A stretch of DNA of 64,000 nt from Beta vulgaris subsp. vulgaris (lineage: Eukaryota; Streptophyta; Magnoliopsida; Caryophyllales; Amaranthaceae), in NCBI RefSeq assembly GCF_026745355.1, contig NC_079202.1:30509240-30573239 (forward strand), in the 5' to 3' direction. This document shows, piece after piece, positions 45,701 through 57,125 of this stretch (positions are counted from its first letter, which is position 1; the number at the start of each line of letters is the position of its first letter). A program made the translations under genes and the position numbers. The notes under the pieces were generated by a model. That model made no database searches. It had not been told where the DNA came from and saw nothing but the letters and a program-made list of their open reading frames with translations.

Positions 45701-48700
45701 GTTTCATCCTTGGCCCAACTCAATTGTCTAAATTACTCCACCCCATTAAAACACATTCCACCCTACTCCTCCCATCAAAAACATTACGACCCACTTAAGA
45801 AACATGAGAAGGTGCCTAAATTTGATTTTAGCAGTTTTAAACCTAAACACCTCACTCAATTCTCTGACTCTTTTGTCCTGATCATAGAGTCCACTCAACC
45901 CACACTCTATCCCAACCAAGGTTTTTCAATGCCACCACATTGTTCAAACCGAACTCCCCTACATTCTCCCTCACCAACGAGGAGCTCAAGCGCCAATGGA
46001 AGTCGGGCATCAATTTACAAAAGGTTGCTGTCAAGTGCTGCAAAGGTCGGACATTTAGTGCCAGTTACTATCCACCTTGAGGACAAGGTGGAAGTTTGGG
46101 CGGCCGGTAATGCTATGAAATGATATTTTAGGGGAAGGGTAATTTAGGTATTATCTTAATGAGTAGCTTAGGGAATAAGCTAGGTAGTTTTGTTAAGAAA
46201 ATTTCTCTATATATAGGGTTAATTAGAGAGAAGAAAGTATGTTGAAAATTGTTAGGAAAAATTGGGTGAGCTTTTTAAGTTCAATGGGAGAGAACAAGCC
46301 TCTCGAAAGCTTGTAACTATCACTTTATATTGCTGTAATTTCTGTTTTTCAATCAAATACTCATTTTCTTCCTTAATTTCTGCCATTAAAGTGTCCAAGC
46401 TATGTCAGTTCATAGCACTTGGCATGCATTTCACTCCAGTACATTTGGAAGGGATCATAATTCTAAGCACCCTTAAACGAGGGGATATTCATGAAGCTTA
46501 AGCGGAACAATTATACAGATTTACCCTTAATTAGCTTTGCAACGTCTTTTTCCAAAACATATATTAACAAATATTAAGATGATTGGAAAATAACTATTAG
46601 GAATAGCTTTCATCAGAGCAACTCATCAAATGCACAGAATGCCCAAAGGAAAGGACAATATGGAGGGAGTCATTCTCGTTATATATTATCCCCCTAGTAA
46701 AAGAAAACAGAAAAAAGAGATTCACACACATCTGATATCCTAAACCTTAACCCATCTCCATTATCTCCACAACTTGACCACGATTTTACCACCACAGGGT
46801 TTCCTTCAGAGATATGATGCCACCATATGTGAGATCATAGAGTCATAGAAGGTTGATTTCCTCATCCGAGCACACTGTCACCCCCCTACCCTCCCCCTCC
46901 TTTTCCCTTTCTTTACCCTACCCTTTCGACAGTACCCTTGGCAAATGTCAAAAAAAAAAATTAACAAGGAGATGTGGAATCATTTGGAAGACACGACACT
47001 CATATTCAACTTGTAAACACTAGAACCTTGATATGGACAAGTAAGGCGAGAAGAGGAAGTGAAGAGGAGAGCAAGCTACAATAAGGTACAAGAAGCCAGC
47101 CTAGAGGAAGTAAGACAACCACTAATCAGACCTCCAACCTCAGATGATCTCCTTAGCGAAGGTAGGTGACATCATCGATTAACTTGGATAAACCGGACAC
47201 CTTCCCTTTTGAATGTACTTGAAGCAAGATGCCTACATCATATTGACCACATGAAAAATGTTTCACCATCATATCACTATATACAGAATATGGTTGACGT
47301 CTTGACAACAGCTACTCCACTTTCCCGAGACTTTCAGCCAATGCACCAGCATTGCTAGCGCCATAATCAATTATGCAACAGCAACCATGAAAGCCTAGCT
47401 TACTGGAAATAATTACAGCATAATGACAACATAGGACCACATAATACCATGCATAACATCTACACGAGCACCGACAGTCCAACACGCAACTGTCAAAGAC
47501 AACAAAGGGTATGGAGGGAAAGGCACAAACAGCTATATAAACTCAGATAAATAAAAAACAGGCAAGGAGATCGATATACATACAGAAAGCGCAACTTCGA
47601 TAGCCTGCCAAGCGACTCAGGTATTGGACCGCTGAAACTGTTCAAATAGAGATCCAAACTGACCAAATTTGTCAGATTACCCAGCTCACTAGGTATTGGC
47701 CCACTTATATTGTTACTGTAGAGTTCCCTGCCAATAAAACCATGTTTTACTAAGTTCATAAAGTTCCATAAAGAATCAACAACAGATTAGATGCATGATA
47801 GAAGTTCCATTTCAAACAGAAGCACTCCAATTTGTATTGGTTCGCCAAATTAATATAGGCTCAAGACCAATAGTGAATCAGTAAAAGTTCCATTGAAATA
47901 GTCTCAAAGGGACGACAAGATGTATACAACCATAACTTTCATAAACACTTGAGACAGAGAGAGAGAATCTTCCCAGGCAGCTTCCTGTCTCCATTCGTGA
48001 CAGTACAAAACTTGTATAACTGAAGCTCTAGGAAATCCATGATGTCTCTAATTCTAGGGAGTATATAAAATTTTCAGAGATAAGTTAACATTACAACAAT
48101 GGGTGCTCATGCATCCTCTTCTTTGGTGGCTTAATCCCCAATAAGTGTACTAGCTAACAGATCATATACTGCCAACAACTACTATATGTAGTTTTCATAC
48201 ATGTTTGCTGGTTAATCTATTTAGAATTTTATTCGGCTGTCCCCTTCAACTTCTTCAGAAGAGGGTCAGATAGTATTAAACTTACAGGTCTTGCATTTTT
48301 GCTAATACATTCTCCATTATGATATAAATAAAACGCTTCTAACAAAAAGCTGACGTAAAAGAGAGAAGTGTTCATTTCAAAACGAAGGAAGTATGAAACT
48401 TTGGCAATTCAAGCATCTAGTCAACAACAGGTGAAGAGGTGCTTCGCGACTACAATACTTCCATCAAACAAAGCTTTTCTATTATAGTATTACCTCCCTA
48501 ATTACATACTAGGTCCACCTCTCCCATTCCCTTTCCCATTCCCCCTCCCTTACATTCAAACACGCCCTCTCATCTTCGTTTCAGTCATTCCCACACCCCC
48601 ACCCCCCTTTACCCTAATCTTTCCTTTCCCTCTTAAAGGACCTCACAAGTCCCAGCATTTTTGTCGTCCGCCCGAACTCCGTACACCTTAGCTTGTCAAA

Positions 48701-51507
48701 AAAACTTAGAAGAACTTCTCACCATTAAAGCTTGATGAGCTCATCAGAAAAACAACTTGACGGAAAAACAAGGTCAACGAGATATCGAAAACTTGCCGAA
48801 AACCACTCGAGGCATAAATTATGCTCCATAAGTTGGTTCGGAATTTCTAGACGCTTTGAGTTGTTTTCGGCTTTTCAACTAAGATTTTCAAACATTAAAA
48901 AAATGACACGAAAGTTCCGCCAAGGCCTTCAACATTCAACAATTCTGGTTGATGATGTTTCCCTTCCACCTTGAACTTCTTTTTTTCTCCAACGAGGTTA
49001 CAGTCGATGGCGAGTGCAATTTAGGAGACCGAAATTGTGTGTCCTTCAATGGTGGGAAGAAAAGTGCGACAGGGAAGGTAAGAGAGAGAGAGATAGTGAA
49101 AGACTATGAATGAGAGGGAAAGGGAATGGGAGGGATTCACATAAGGCCGGAACTTAGTATGTAATTAGGGTGAAGAGTTGGAGTAACATAGCATGGGAGT
49201 CAAGCTAGGAACATTTCTTTGCATTATTATATTCAGTTGAGTCTCTATTTTATTTTATTTTTTTTGCTCTTTTCCAAAAATATGATGCTAATGATGGGTA
49301 CAAAAGTGAAAAGTGAAGAATTCATAGTTCTCTATGAAGAACATGCAACAACCTTTCTGCCTAGATGCAATGAGTGCCTATTGAAACATTGTCCCTGCAT
49401 TAGAAAGTTGCCTGCTTCTTTTCCATCATGAAGCATATAGTAACACATGCTTCCAGGCTTGAACTACAGATGCAGCAAAAGTTCCTAGAAATTGATAGTG
49501 GGGCCATATATCCTATTATTATCTCCTCCACAACTTTCATAAGTTTGTTGGTCAATAACTCTGTAGCATACTATATATCTGGTCATCATCAACCATTCAT
49601 ACTATTGCCATCCAACTCCTGAGTGCCACAACAGATAATTTAGTTGGTATTATAAACCCTTCCAACAAACACCTAATTGAAACTAGCCCCATAACCCAAT
49701 TTACTTGTCATATATTACAGTTTCAGCTTCGAATGTGACCTCCCATTCCAGACCTAGTGTTAAGCCAATATTCAACAACCATGGACAAAGCACTCCAAAT
49801 CTGTTCACCCACAATATGTTTGAACTATAGCTCCCCAACTTCAATGTGATGTCCAAACCAAACTGGCATTAAAATTGAGAGCCTGTGTTACAATCCCATG
49901 ATATCATCCCACAGATTGTCAATTTAATCACAGATGACAAACATAAACTATCTTTGTCAGAGCTTAGAATATAAATGGGTGATAGTGAAAATACATCCGG
50001 GGGCATGTAAGAATTTTGACAGGCATGACATAAATTATATCCACAGATAACATGCACAAGATAAAGAGTCCAATATACAACAAGGAGAAGACATTCTCAG
50101 GGTTACAACTTACAAGTACTGAAGATTTTTCAGTGAGCCAAGAGCTGGCACCAGTTGACCTGACAATGCAGCATTTCCTAGATCTCTGATTACGCCAAAA
50201 AAAAAAAAAAAAGAGTGTTAAGATACTAATTCTTAATAAGTTAAAAAAATTCCGAAAGGGAAGCATAATACAAAAGCAAGTAAGGTGGAAACTTACACTC
50301 TGATAACACTGTTATCAGGGTTGCAAGTGACATGAAACCATGTACAGGGGTTCACAAGGGTGGGATCCCAGCTTTGCAAGACATTGTAAGGGTCTTCTAA
50401 GTTGCTTCTCAAACTATGAAGAGCATCCCCTGTCCAAATATTAGAGAATAACGCAAAATAAGCGGCTAACTCATACTTAGAAATATTAGAAACACAGTAG
50501 CACCGTGGTTTGAGGAGTAAACAATTACATCACTAGTAGAAGAGGATAATATAAGTGATGCCATCAAGTCAATTATAATGACGACATTACTAAATAGCAA
50601 ATCAGTATGTAGAAATTCAGCCAACCTTTTCTAAATTGCATTTTTATTTCAAAAAGATATTCAAATGATTTTCGCTGGATTAGGCTATCAGTCCAAAGAA
50701 GGTGAAACCCCTCATGCACATTCGCTGCAAACAAGCTAAACAACTGAAGCTACTTATACATGTTAATATAGAGATGAGAATGATCTCCAGCACACTCTAC
50801 AGCAAAAAAAGTGAACCATCAATTTTCCAATAACCTTACTGTGGTCAGTCAAGACCGTACTCAAGCTGAAAAGACGAAATATAGGAGAGGATCACAGGGT
50901 CAATAATGGTTATTCAAGTGTTATGTAATATAAAAGGGTCCAAATTAGATGCTTTGAGCTGGAACAAAGACAGCAACAGCAAGTAATATCAGATTAAACC
51001 CGTCACTTTCGGCCTCCAAAGAAGTCACGGCGAGCTACTACGACAACTAGACGATGATCAACAAAGCAAGAGGTCTCTGCCTGCTTTTTAGTTTCAATGT
51101 TTGACAAGTCACAAAATCCATCAAATCGCAAATTCTCCATCACTTTGTTCCCAAACCAAAAAAAGGTGAATAAGGGACCACTTCAACTATCACCCGAAAT
51201 GTCATCTGGAGGGTTTTAAGCATCAAATAACTAGAATGACATTTATTAAAAACCCCAATTTACCATAAGTTAGTTCCACATCAAGCAAGAATTACTCAAA
51301 CTCAGCAATGAAAATTAAAGATACCCAGAAACGAAATTCCAGCCATAATTCATAAATTTGACAGAATCAAAGATACCCAGAAAAATTGAACTGACAAAAT
51401 CAAAATCCAAAAACAGAAATTTAAACTAACATACCTTCCACATTAGCAGAAATGACCCTGAATGAGATAAATAGACACAAAAGAGAAGTTAACACCTTTA
51501 CCCACAT
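39730..51507 (-). CDS. SERK: SERK1/2-type LRR receptor-like kinase, 11 coding exons
   Basis: Plasma-membrane co-receptor for LRR receptor kinases (brassinosteroid, immunity and anther/embryo signalling in the family). Exons, minus strand: 51507-51435, 50429-50297, 50185-50114, 47727-47584, 42090-42019, 41926-41855, 41774-41662, 41325-41194, 41049-40708, 40570-40176, 40044-39730. Together they make 1863 nt, 620 codons plus TGA, close to 625 in Arabidopsis SERK1. All introns are GT-AG. Order: signal peptide ([13 protein letters not shown]), N-cap with WFHVTC, LRRs in exons of 72 or 144 bp, the SERK-specific proline-rich segment ([11 protein letters not shown]), a transmembrane helix, and the kinase. 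The kinase has [25 protein letters not shown] (RD type), DFGLARL and [10 protein letters not shown]. It ends [21 protein letters not shown] and the C-terminus favour SERK1/2 over BAK1. No disabling change seen. The intron between exons 4 and 5 (42091-47583) is enlarged by transposons. Confidence 0.96.
42600..42890. mobile_element. Mutator-type MITE (291 bp) in SERK intron
   Basis: Inverted ends GGAAAAATTGACATGAATAA and TTATTCATGTTGATTTTTCC with 9-bp duplication AATATACAA (42591-42599 and 42891-42899). A wider inverted similarity (about 42436-43013, TCTAAGTT...TTTTCC) hints that it landed in an older foldback. Confidence 0.87.
43238..43275 (-). mobile_element. Possible Helitron 3' end
   Basis: Minus strand reads a GC-rich hairpin-like GCCGGGGCAAGCCCGGGCCC, then AAATACTAG followed by T. 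Helitrons end in a hairpin and CTRR before a T target. The partner 5' TC end was not located. Confidence 0.3.
43933..44239 (+). repeat. 5' LTR of the TR-GAG element
   Basis: 307 bp with TATATATAGGG near 44031 as a likely core promoter. Confidence 0.92.
44334..44870 (+). pseudogene. Gag-like coding remnant of the TR-GAG element
   Basis: ATG at 44334 opens a frame of 28 codons to TAG at 44418. The same frame then continues with [38 protein letters not shown] and [14 protein letters not shown]. This is a Retrotrans_gag layout (substrate helix, W-F/W motif, then the RR-P-F-DW pattern) as in gypsy-type gags. With readthrough of that single stop, the core would be open to about 44866. Sequence from 45188 to 46100 has a long open frame with no recognised domain. 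Confidence 0.72.
46111..46417 (+). repeat. 3' LTR of the TR-GAG element
   Basis: 307 bp, ends TTCATAGCA, followed by CTTGG. Confidence 0.92.
48490..49190. mobile_element. Probable foldback element in SERK intron 3
   Basis: CCCTAATTACATACTA...CTCCCATTCCCTTTCCC at 48497-48541 is inverted at 49115-49170 (GGGAAAGGGAATGGGAG ... TAGTATGTAATTAGGG). Outer ends have decayed and no TSD was found. The centre (48650-49060) is unidentified. Confidence 0.5.
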
Positions 51508-52082
51508 GACTCTTTCGTATCTTCTAAATCACCTTAGATCCAAAAACCCAACAAAAAAATCCAACATTTTTTTTCAATCCTAAAAAATCAACAAAAAAAA
51601 TAAAAACCCTAAAAAACAGCTCAAAATATTAAACACCCACTAATTATGAAAAAAAAATCAAAAACAAGAATTTCCCACTTCCAGCATTGTTATCCTATAA
51701 TAATTTAGCTCACTGAAAAAGAAAACAAAAACCCAGAATATAAAAGATTGATCTCACAAAATTAAACCCAGAAAAGTGACATTCATTCTACTTTCAAATT
51801 CAGCATTTCTTTTTTGCAACACCTTTTGTCCTCTGCACACCTTTTCCTCTCTCTCTAAAATCTTGTTTCTCTCTCTTAAAAAAAAACTAAGATTTTCTCT
51901 CTCCTCTCCCTCCTTTCTTCGTGGGGTTTTGTGGGTTAGAGAGAGGAGAGAGAAAATGGAAAAAAAAAGGGAGTGAGAGCTATGAGTGAAGGCGTGCAGG
52001 TAGGCTGGAGGGCTGCCCGGGAACGGGAGAGTAAGGCGCTGAGGAGCTGACCGCTGCCCGAAGACAGTCAAACGGGTTCCCG

Positions 52083-52090
52083 CTTTTATA
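52083..52090 (-). promoter_or_regulatory. Probable TATA box of the SERK gene
   Basis: Minus strand TATAAAAG. A pyrimidine-rich leader (CTCTCTCTCC runs, 51840-51930) follows before the start codon at 51507, which suggests a 5' UTR of about 550 nt if unspliced. Confidence 0.55.
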
Positions 52091-52097
52091 CTACTAA

Positions 52098-52131
52098 AGG
52101 AAAATAGAAAATAGAAAATAGGAAATAGGAA
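52098..52131 (+). repeat. (GAAAATA)n-type simple repeat
   Basis: GGAAAATAGAAAATAGAAAATAGG, in the SERK upstream region. Confidence 0.85.
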
Positions 52132-52384
52132 ATGAGCTCCGTTTTAGAGTGGGACCCACCGTGTGCCACGTGAGATATGGTGTATTTTGGATGTTGGATG
52201 TTCGATTGTAGGCTTTGTAGCAGTAGGAAGAATGGAGATAGTGACAGGTGTGTGTTTAGTGATGCTCCTGACCGTTTGATCCAATTCTTTGCCTTGGAGA
52301 TTCGAGGCAAACGGTCCGTTTTCTGTGTTCGTCTTTGCTCAAAGGGTAACGAGAAAGTATAGTCCATATTCGGGATGAGACAAC

Positions 52385-52485
52385 TTTTTCCATATCAGTT
52401 ACTTGATATGATTAGATGTAGTTCAGATATGATTTAATAGCGAACTGATATGATTTGATGTAGCCCAGATATGATTTAAGATTTC
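52385..52485 (+). repeat. Two-copy tandem repeat, about 46 bp
   Basis: TTGATATGATTAGATGTAG...CAGATATGATTTAA followed by CTGATATGATTTGATGTAG...CAGATATGATTTAA. The rest of 52140-52740 is non-coding. Confidence 0.75.
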
Positions 52486-52839
52486 AACTAACAAGCCTCC
52501 CAAAAAAATATGAAAAAAAAAAATTTATAATTTTTTAATATTACTTTTGTCATAAAAATTACATAAATGTCATGGTATTGGCACATACCCGGTATGGGAA
52601 TATCATTGCTCAAGGGTAACTAGCTTTTTAAGCACTTTGATGTGTGTGACAATAATTTTTTTATTGTGATATTTTGTAATGTTAAATAGCTAATTTTACA
52701 TGTATGCAATATATGAACTGACAACTCATTATCTCTATTACAAACTTTATATGAGGCTGGCCACTGGCCAACTAATATAAAAGCCCAATTCGCCTAGTGA
52801 TATAACAGACCCCAAAGCAAGACACGAGAAATTGAGCCC

Positions 52840-52841
<2 letters not shown>

Positions 52842-52875
<34 letters not shown>
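52842..52875 (+). repeat. (TC)n microsatellite
   Basis: About 17 TC units, in the likely leader region of the gene starting at 53039. Confidence 0.95.
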
Positions 52876-52880
<5 letters not shown>

Positions 52881-53990
52881 CTCTGCCACTTCCCTCTCTG
52901 TTTTTTCTTCTTTCTTTTTCTAGCAGTTCATAACCTCCATTTCTAAACCAAAATTGGACTTTGCAAACAATCATCATCAAGGGTTTGGTTTTCATTTTCG
53001 TTCTTGAGTTTTAGGTTGTTCGAATTATTTGCAGAATTATGGCTAAAGTAAACACTACAGCTCGTCGTCGTCCGAGTGATGGTGGTCGTAGCGTTTGTGG
53101 CCCGAGTGATGGTGGTCGTGGTTCAAAAGGTAATTTTGCGTTTTTGAATTATTTTTTTCATTGTTTTCATTGCGGAATTATGGTTATTTTGTTTGATTAC
53201 GATTATTTTTTCTTCCTTTTTTTTCTATTTTATAAGTTTTTCAGTTTCAATTTATAGTTGATTGTTGGTGGACTTGCAAGGTTTAGTTGAATCTTAGTTG
53301 ATTCTTTGGTTTTTGAGTTAAATTGATGATAGTTATTCTTTTTGTTTTGGCTAATTTATTTGTAACCTTTGTTTGATTTGTTAGTAACCCTAGGTCTGAA
53401 GTCTTGTAACCGTTTCTTGTTTTTGTGTCTCTTATGTTGTTATGTGATTAGTAACTCTAGGTTTAGTTTTTAATTGATTAGTAACATTAAACACCCATAA
53501 GAAACAGCCTGCTAATGTAAAGATCACTATGATCATCTCACACACACATTTTCATAGGAAGTCAAAGCAAACTTACACACTGATAGCATTTTACTTTTTT
53601 GCATCCTATGTATGCATTTACTATACTCCAATGGAAAGCCTTCAATTATGGTAAAAATCATGCCATTTGATTGATTAGAAGCTAGTTGAAAGGTTGGGTT
53701 AACCGTGAAAATATTGTTGCGGACATGATTCACTGGCACTTTAACTAACTAGGTCCTAGTTGATTATTCCATGTGAAATGAATAGTTGATTCAATTCTTA
53801 TTCATCATAGTTTTTCGGTTGTTGATGTTCAAATTAGATACTATGCTGATTTGTGAGTCGTGGCAAAGTTATGGTTTTCTATCGTATTATTTCTTGTGTT
53901 TCCAAGTTTGTTTTTTATTTTTGATTTTCTAGTTTGGTCATTTTTGTTATTTACTTAAATTAGTTAGAATGTTAAATCTCTTTATTAATC

Positions 53991-54137
53991 GTGAAGGTAA
54001 TACAGGAGATGAGTCTGTTGGGAAAGATATTCCTAATCATGAAGGTAATACAAGAGATGAGTCTATTGGGAAAGATGTTCCTAATCGTCAAAGGTAATAC
54101 AGGATATGAGTCTGTTGGGAAAGATGTTCCTACGATC
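53991..54137 (+). repeat. In-exon tandem repeat, about 49 bp x3
   Basis: Three units of GAAGGTAATACAGGAGATGA... encode EGNTGDESVGKD-like peptide. The third has an extra base before GGTAATACAGG that shifts the frame. Confidence 0.85.
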
Positions 54138-55115
54138 CTTGAGGATTATATAGCTGATTTTGTAATAAGACGTCCAACGAGGAGTAAGAAGAATACTCTT
54201 GCAGGAAGGGATAAAGGTCCATTGAGGACATGTAACAGTCAATCTATTGGTGAAGCTGAAGAGGAGTACAATCCTCAGAAAAGACGTCGGGTTTCTGAAA
54301 GTACTCAAAGTCAGCTGGGTATGTGTTTTTTCCCTGTTCACTGTGTTTTATTTTAAATTACTTTTCTATTAAAGGGGTTAGTATTCTTACATGTTGTAGT
54401 TACTTTATTGATTTATGAGAGTTATGATTTTTTTGTGTTGTTAGAGTCTTCTTGAAGAGGGGTTTAAAGTCTTTTACACTGTTAAGACTTTAAAGATCGC
54501 AAATAAAAACTGACTATATGGAAGAAAATTGAATGCAATGTCTTTCTACTTTATTGAATTTTAATTTGGTGGTTACTTTATTGAATGTAGAGTGTTATTT
54601 ATTTTCAAATGCTAATATAAGTGTTAGTCTTGTTTTTCTGATATGTATGTTTAGGAAGTGTTATTGTTTTTGTTAGTTATTCTAACTAAAATGTTTATTG
54701 ATTTTAGGAAAAAGGAGACTAATCGTGAAGGTAATATAGGAGATGAGTCTGTTGGGAAAGATATTCCTACGATCCTTGAGGAGGATATAACTGATTTTGT
54801 AATAAGGTGTCCAACTAGGAGTAAGAAGAATACTCTCGTAGGAAAGGATAAAGGTCCATTAAGGACATGTAACAGTCAATCTATTGGTGAAGCTGAAGAG
54901 GAGTACAATCCTCATAAAAGATGTCGGGTTTCTGAAAGTACTCATTCGAAGCCAGCTGGGTATGTGTTTTTTCCCTGTTCACTGTGTTTTATCTATTATA
55001 AACTACTTTTCTGTTAAAGGGGTTACTATTCTTACGTGTTGTAGTTACTCTACTAATTTATGAGAGTTATGATTTATTTTAGTGTTGTTAGAGTCTTCTT
55101 GAAGAGGGGTTTAAA
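54084..55115 (+). repeat. Tandem duplication of an exon block, about 400 bp x2, 637 bp apart
   Basis: 54084-54480 and 54721-55115 are near-identical, from GGTAATACAGGATATGAGTC to GTCTTCTTGAAGAGGGG, including the coding part and the start of the following intron. The second copy lacks the upstream exon repeats. Confidence 0.88.
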
Positions 55116-55189
55116 GAGAACCACATCATAATGGTCCTAATAATATATATTTAGATTAGGTTTTTGTATACCTTTTGGCTTGGGAAGTT

Positions 55190-55718
55190 GGCATCAATTA
55201 TACTTTATGAAATGATGGCTTACTACTATGAGTCCCCTACATAAGTATAAAGTAATCCCTTGTATAAACTCTAAAGTAAGCCATCGATTAATATAAAGTA
55301 ACCCATGTATAACTATAAAGTAACCCATGCATGAGTGTAAAGTAAGTCCTTACACAAAGCCTAAAGCAATCTCTAGATAGATATCAAGTAACTACGTTAT
55401 AAATCTAAATGTAAAACCTAGCACAAGATATGAAATAGGTAATCCTTTATATAAAATGTAAAGTAACTCCATCTTAAATGTAATGTCGTCACCCCTACAT
55501 AAGTGTAAAGTAAGCCCTTGTACAAATTCGAAAGTAAGCCTTGGATTTATATAAAGTAACCCCATCATAAGTGTAAAGGTAACCCCTTGCACCAATATAT
55601 AAAGTAACTGCTAGCAAATAACAATAATAACTCTTGCATAAGTACAAAGTAACCCCTTCCTAAGTATAAAGTAACCCCTTCCTAAGTGTAAAAGTAACTC
55701 CTTGCATAAAATATAATT
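55190..55718 (+). repeat. AAAGTAACCCC-type minisatellite, array 1 (copy A)
   Basis: Loose units of CATAAGTGTAAAGTAACCCC type, 18-25 bp, diverged. Directly abuts the surviving coding block at 55720. Confidence 0.88.
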
Positions 55719-56221
55719 TTTTGGTGGTTGTGTACTGTTGCTTTAGGTTTTTTATGTACAAAGATTGAAATTTTAAGGTCTTTCTTCTCCTAAATATTTA
55801 CCTTTGATTCAACACTGGACTACTAAGAAACTAAAGGAGAGAATTACCCTCGAAGCGAGTAAATATAGTATTGGGTTATTGGAAGATGGTTATCCTATAA
55901 CCCTTGACACAAGGATTGAAGCTAAGTTCTCGAAGATGACAGAGAGATAGAGGTAGTAATAAGGCATGGCGATGGGGGTGAGCATGATCATGAGCATGAG
56001 GATGGGGAAAATGACGAGAATGTGATCAAGAATATGGATGGTCAAGTGGATGATAATGCCATTCATGTTCGTCGACGTTGTGAAACTTTTGATTTGCTTG
56101 ATGGAGTTTTTTCTAATCAAGACATTGAAGCAATGGTAAGAATGTAAGTTTATGATAGATTACTTTTGATTGTTTTTTTTTTAATATTGTTTAAGAGTTG
56201 CTTTTTGGTCTCAAAGGGGAT

Positions 56222-57125
56222 ATTTGGGTTACATGATGGCTTACTACTACGAGTCCCCCAACATAAGTATAAAGTAATCCTTTATATAAACTAGAAAGTA
56301 AGCCATCGATTAATATAAAGTAACCCCATCAAAAATCTAATATAACCCCTATGTAACTGTAAAGTAATCCCATCATAAGTGTAAAACTAACCCCTTGCAT
56401 AAAATATACTACCTCCGTTTCTTAATAAGTGCAACATTTCCCTTATTTGGAATAGTCACAATAAGTGCAACTAAGCTCAAAATGGTAAAAAAAAGTTCAA
56501 TATTATTACAAATATGCCACCAAAAAGCAAGAGGGGACCACAACTTTTTTGTTTCATCACTTGAATTACTCTACTTTATTGTGGTCCCAACTTTCTCTCT
56601 CTACATTCCTTGGTATTCCCCCACTTTCTCTATGTTGCACTTATTAAGAAACGGAGGAAGTATATAAAGTAACTCCTAGCAGATAACAATAATAACCCCT
56701 GCCCAAGTGTAAAGTAACCCCTGCCTAAGTGTAAAGTAACCCAGTCATAAGTGTAAAAGTAACTCCCAACACATAACACAATGTGAGCCCTTGCTTAAAA
56801 TATAAAGTAACTCCCAACGCATAACAAAAGTAACCCCTGCATAAGTGTAAAGTAACCCCTCATTTAAAGTAACTTCTTGCACAAAGTCTAAATTAATCCC
56901 TAGATAAATATAAAGTAACCACAATATAAAAGTAACACAATTTAAACCCTAGAACAAGATATGAAATAGGCAGCCCTTTATATAAAATGTAAACTAACCC
57001 CATAAAAAACTAATGTAATCCCTACATAAGTGTAAAGTAAACCCTGGATTAATATAAAGTAACCCCATCATAAGTGTAAAAGTAACCCCTTAAAAAAACA
57101 TAAAGAAAGTAACTCATAGTAGATA
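56222..57125 (+). repeat. AAAGTAACCCC-type minisatellite, array 2 (copy A)
   Basis: Opens with the same GATGGCTTACTACTA...GAGTCCCC sequence as array 1, so the two arrays are paralogous. Interrupted by a Stowaway MITE. Confidence 0.88.
56409..56660. mobile_element. Stowaway-like MITE (252 bp) with TA duplication
   Basis: Inverted ends CTACCTCCGTTTCTTAATAA and TTATTAAGAAACGGAGGAAG, flanked by TA. Stowaway (Tc1/mariner) type. Confidence 0.87.

Larger units (their letters stand above)
43933..46417 (+). mobile_element. TR-GAG-like LTR retrotransposon in SERK intron (2485 bp, recent)
   Basis: LTRs of 307 bp at 43933-44239 and 46111-46417 begin TGCTATGAA and end TTCATAGCA and differ at 4 positions by hand alignment. 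Primer binding site TGGTATCAGAGC at 44242. Target duplication CTTGG at 43928-43932 and 46418-46422. The interior encodes only a gag-like segment; no protease, RT or integrase. Orientation is opposite to the SERK gene. Confidence 0.94.

Noticed and set aside
45188..46123. 311-codon open frame as a host gene
   Set aside because: It lies wholly inside a TR-GAG element with a TSD; no known domain. Kept as a finding only.
47493..47759. LRR frame as a separate small gene
   Set aside because: It is exon 4 of the SERK gene with intron on both sides.
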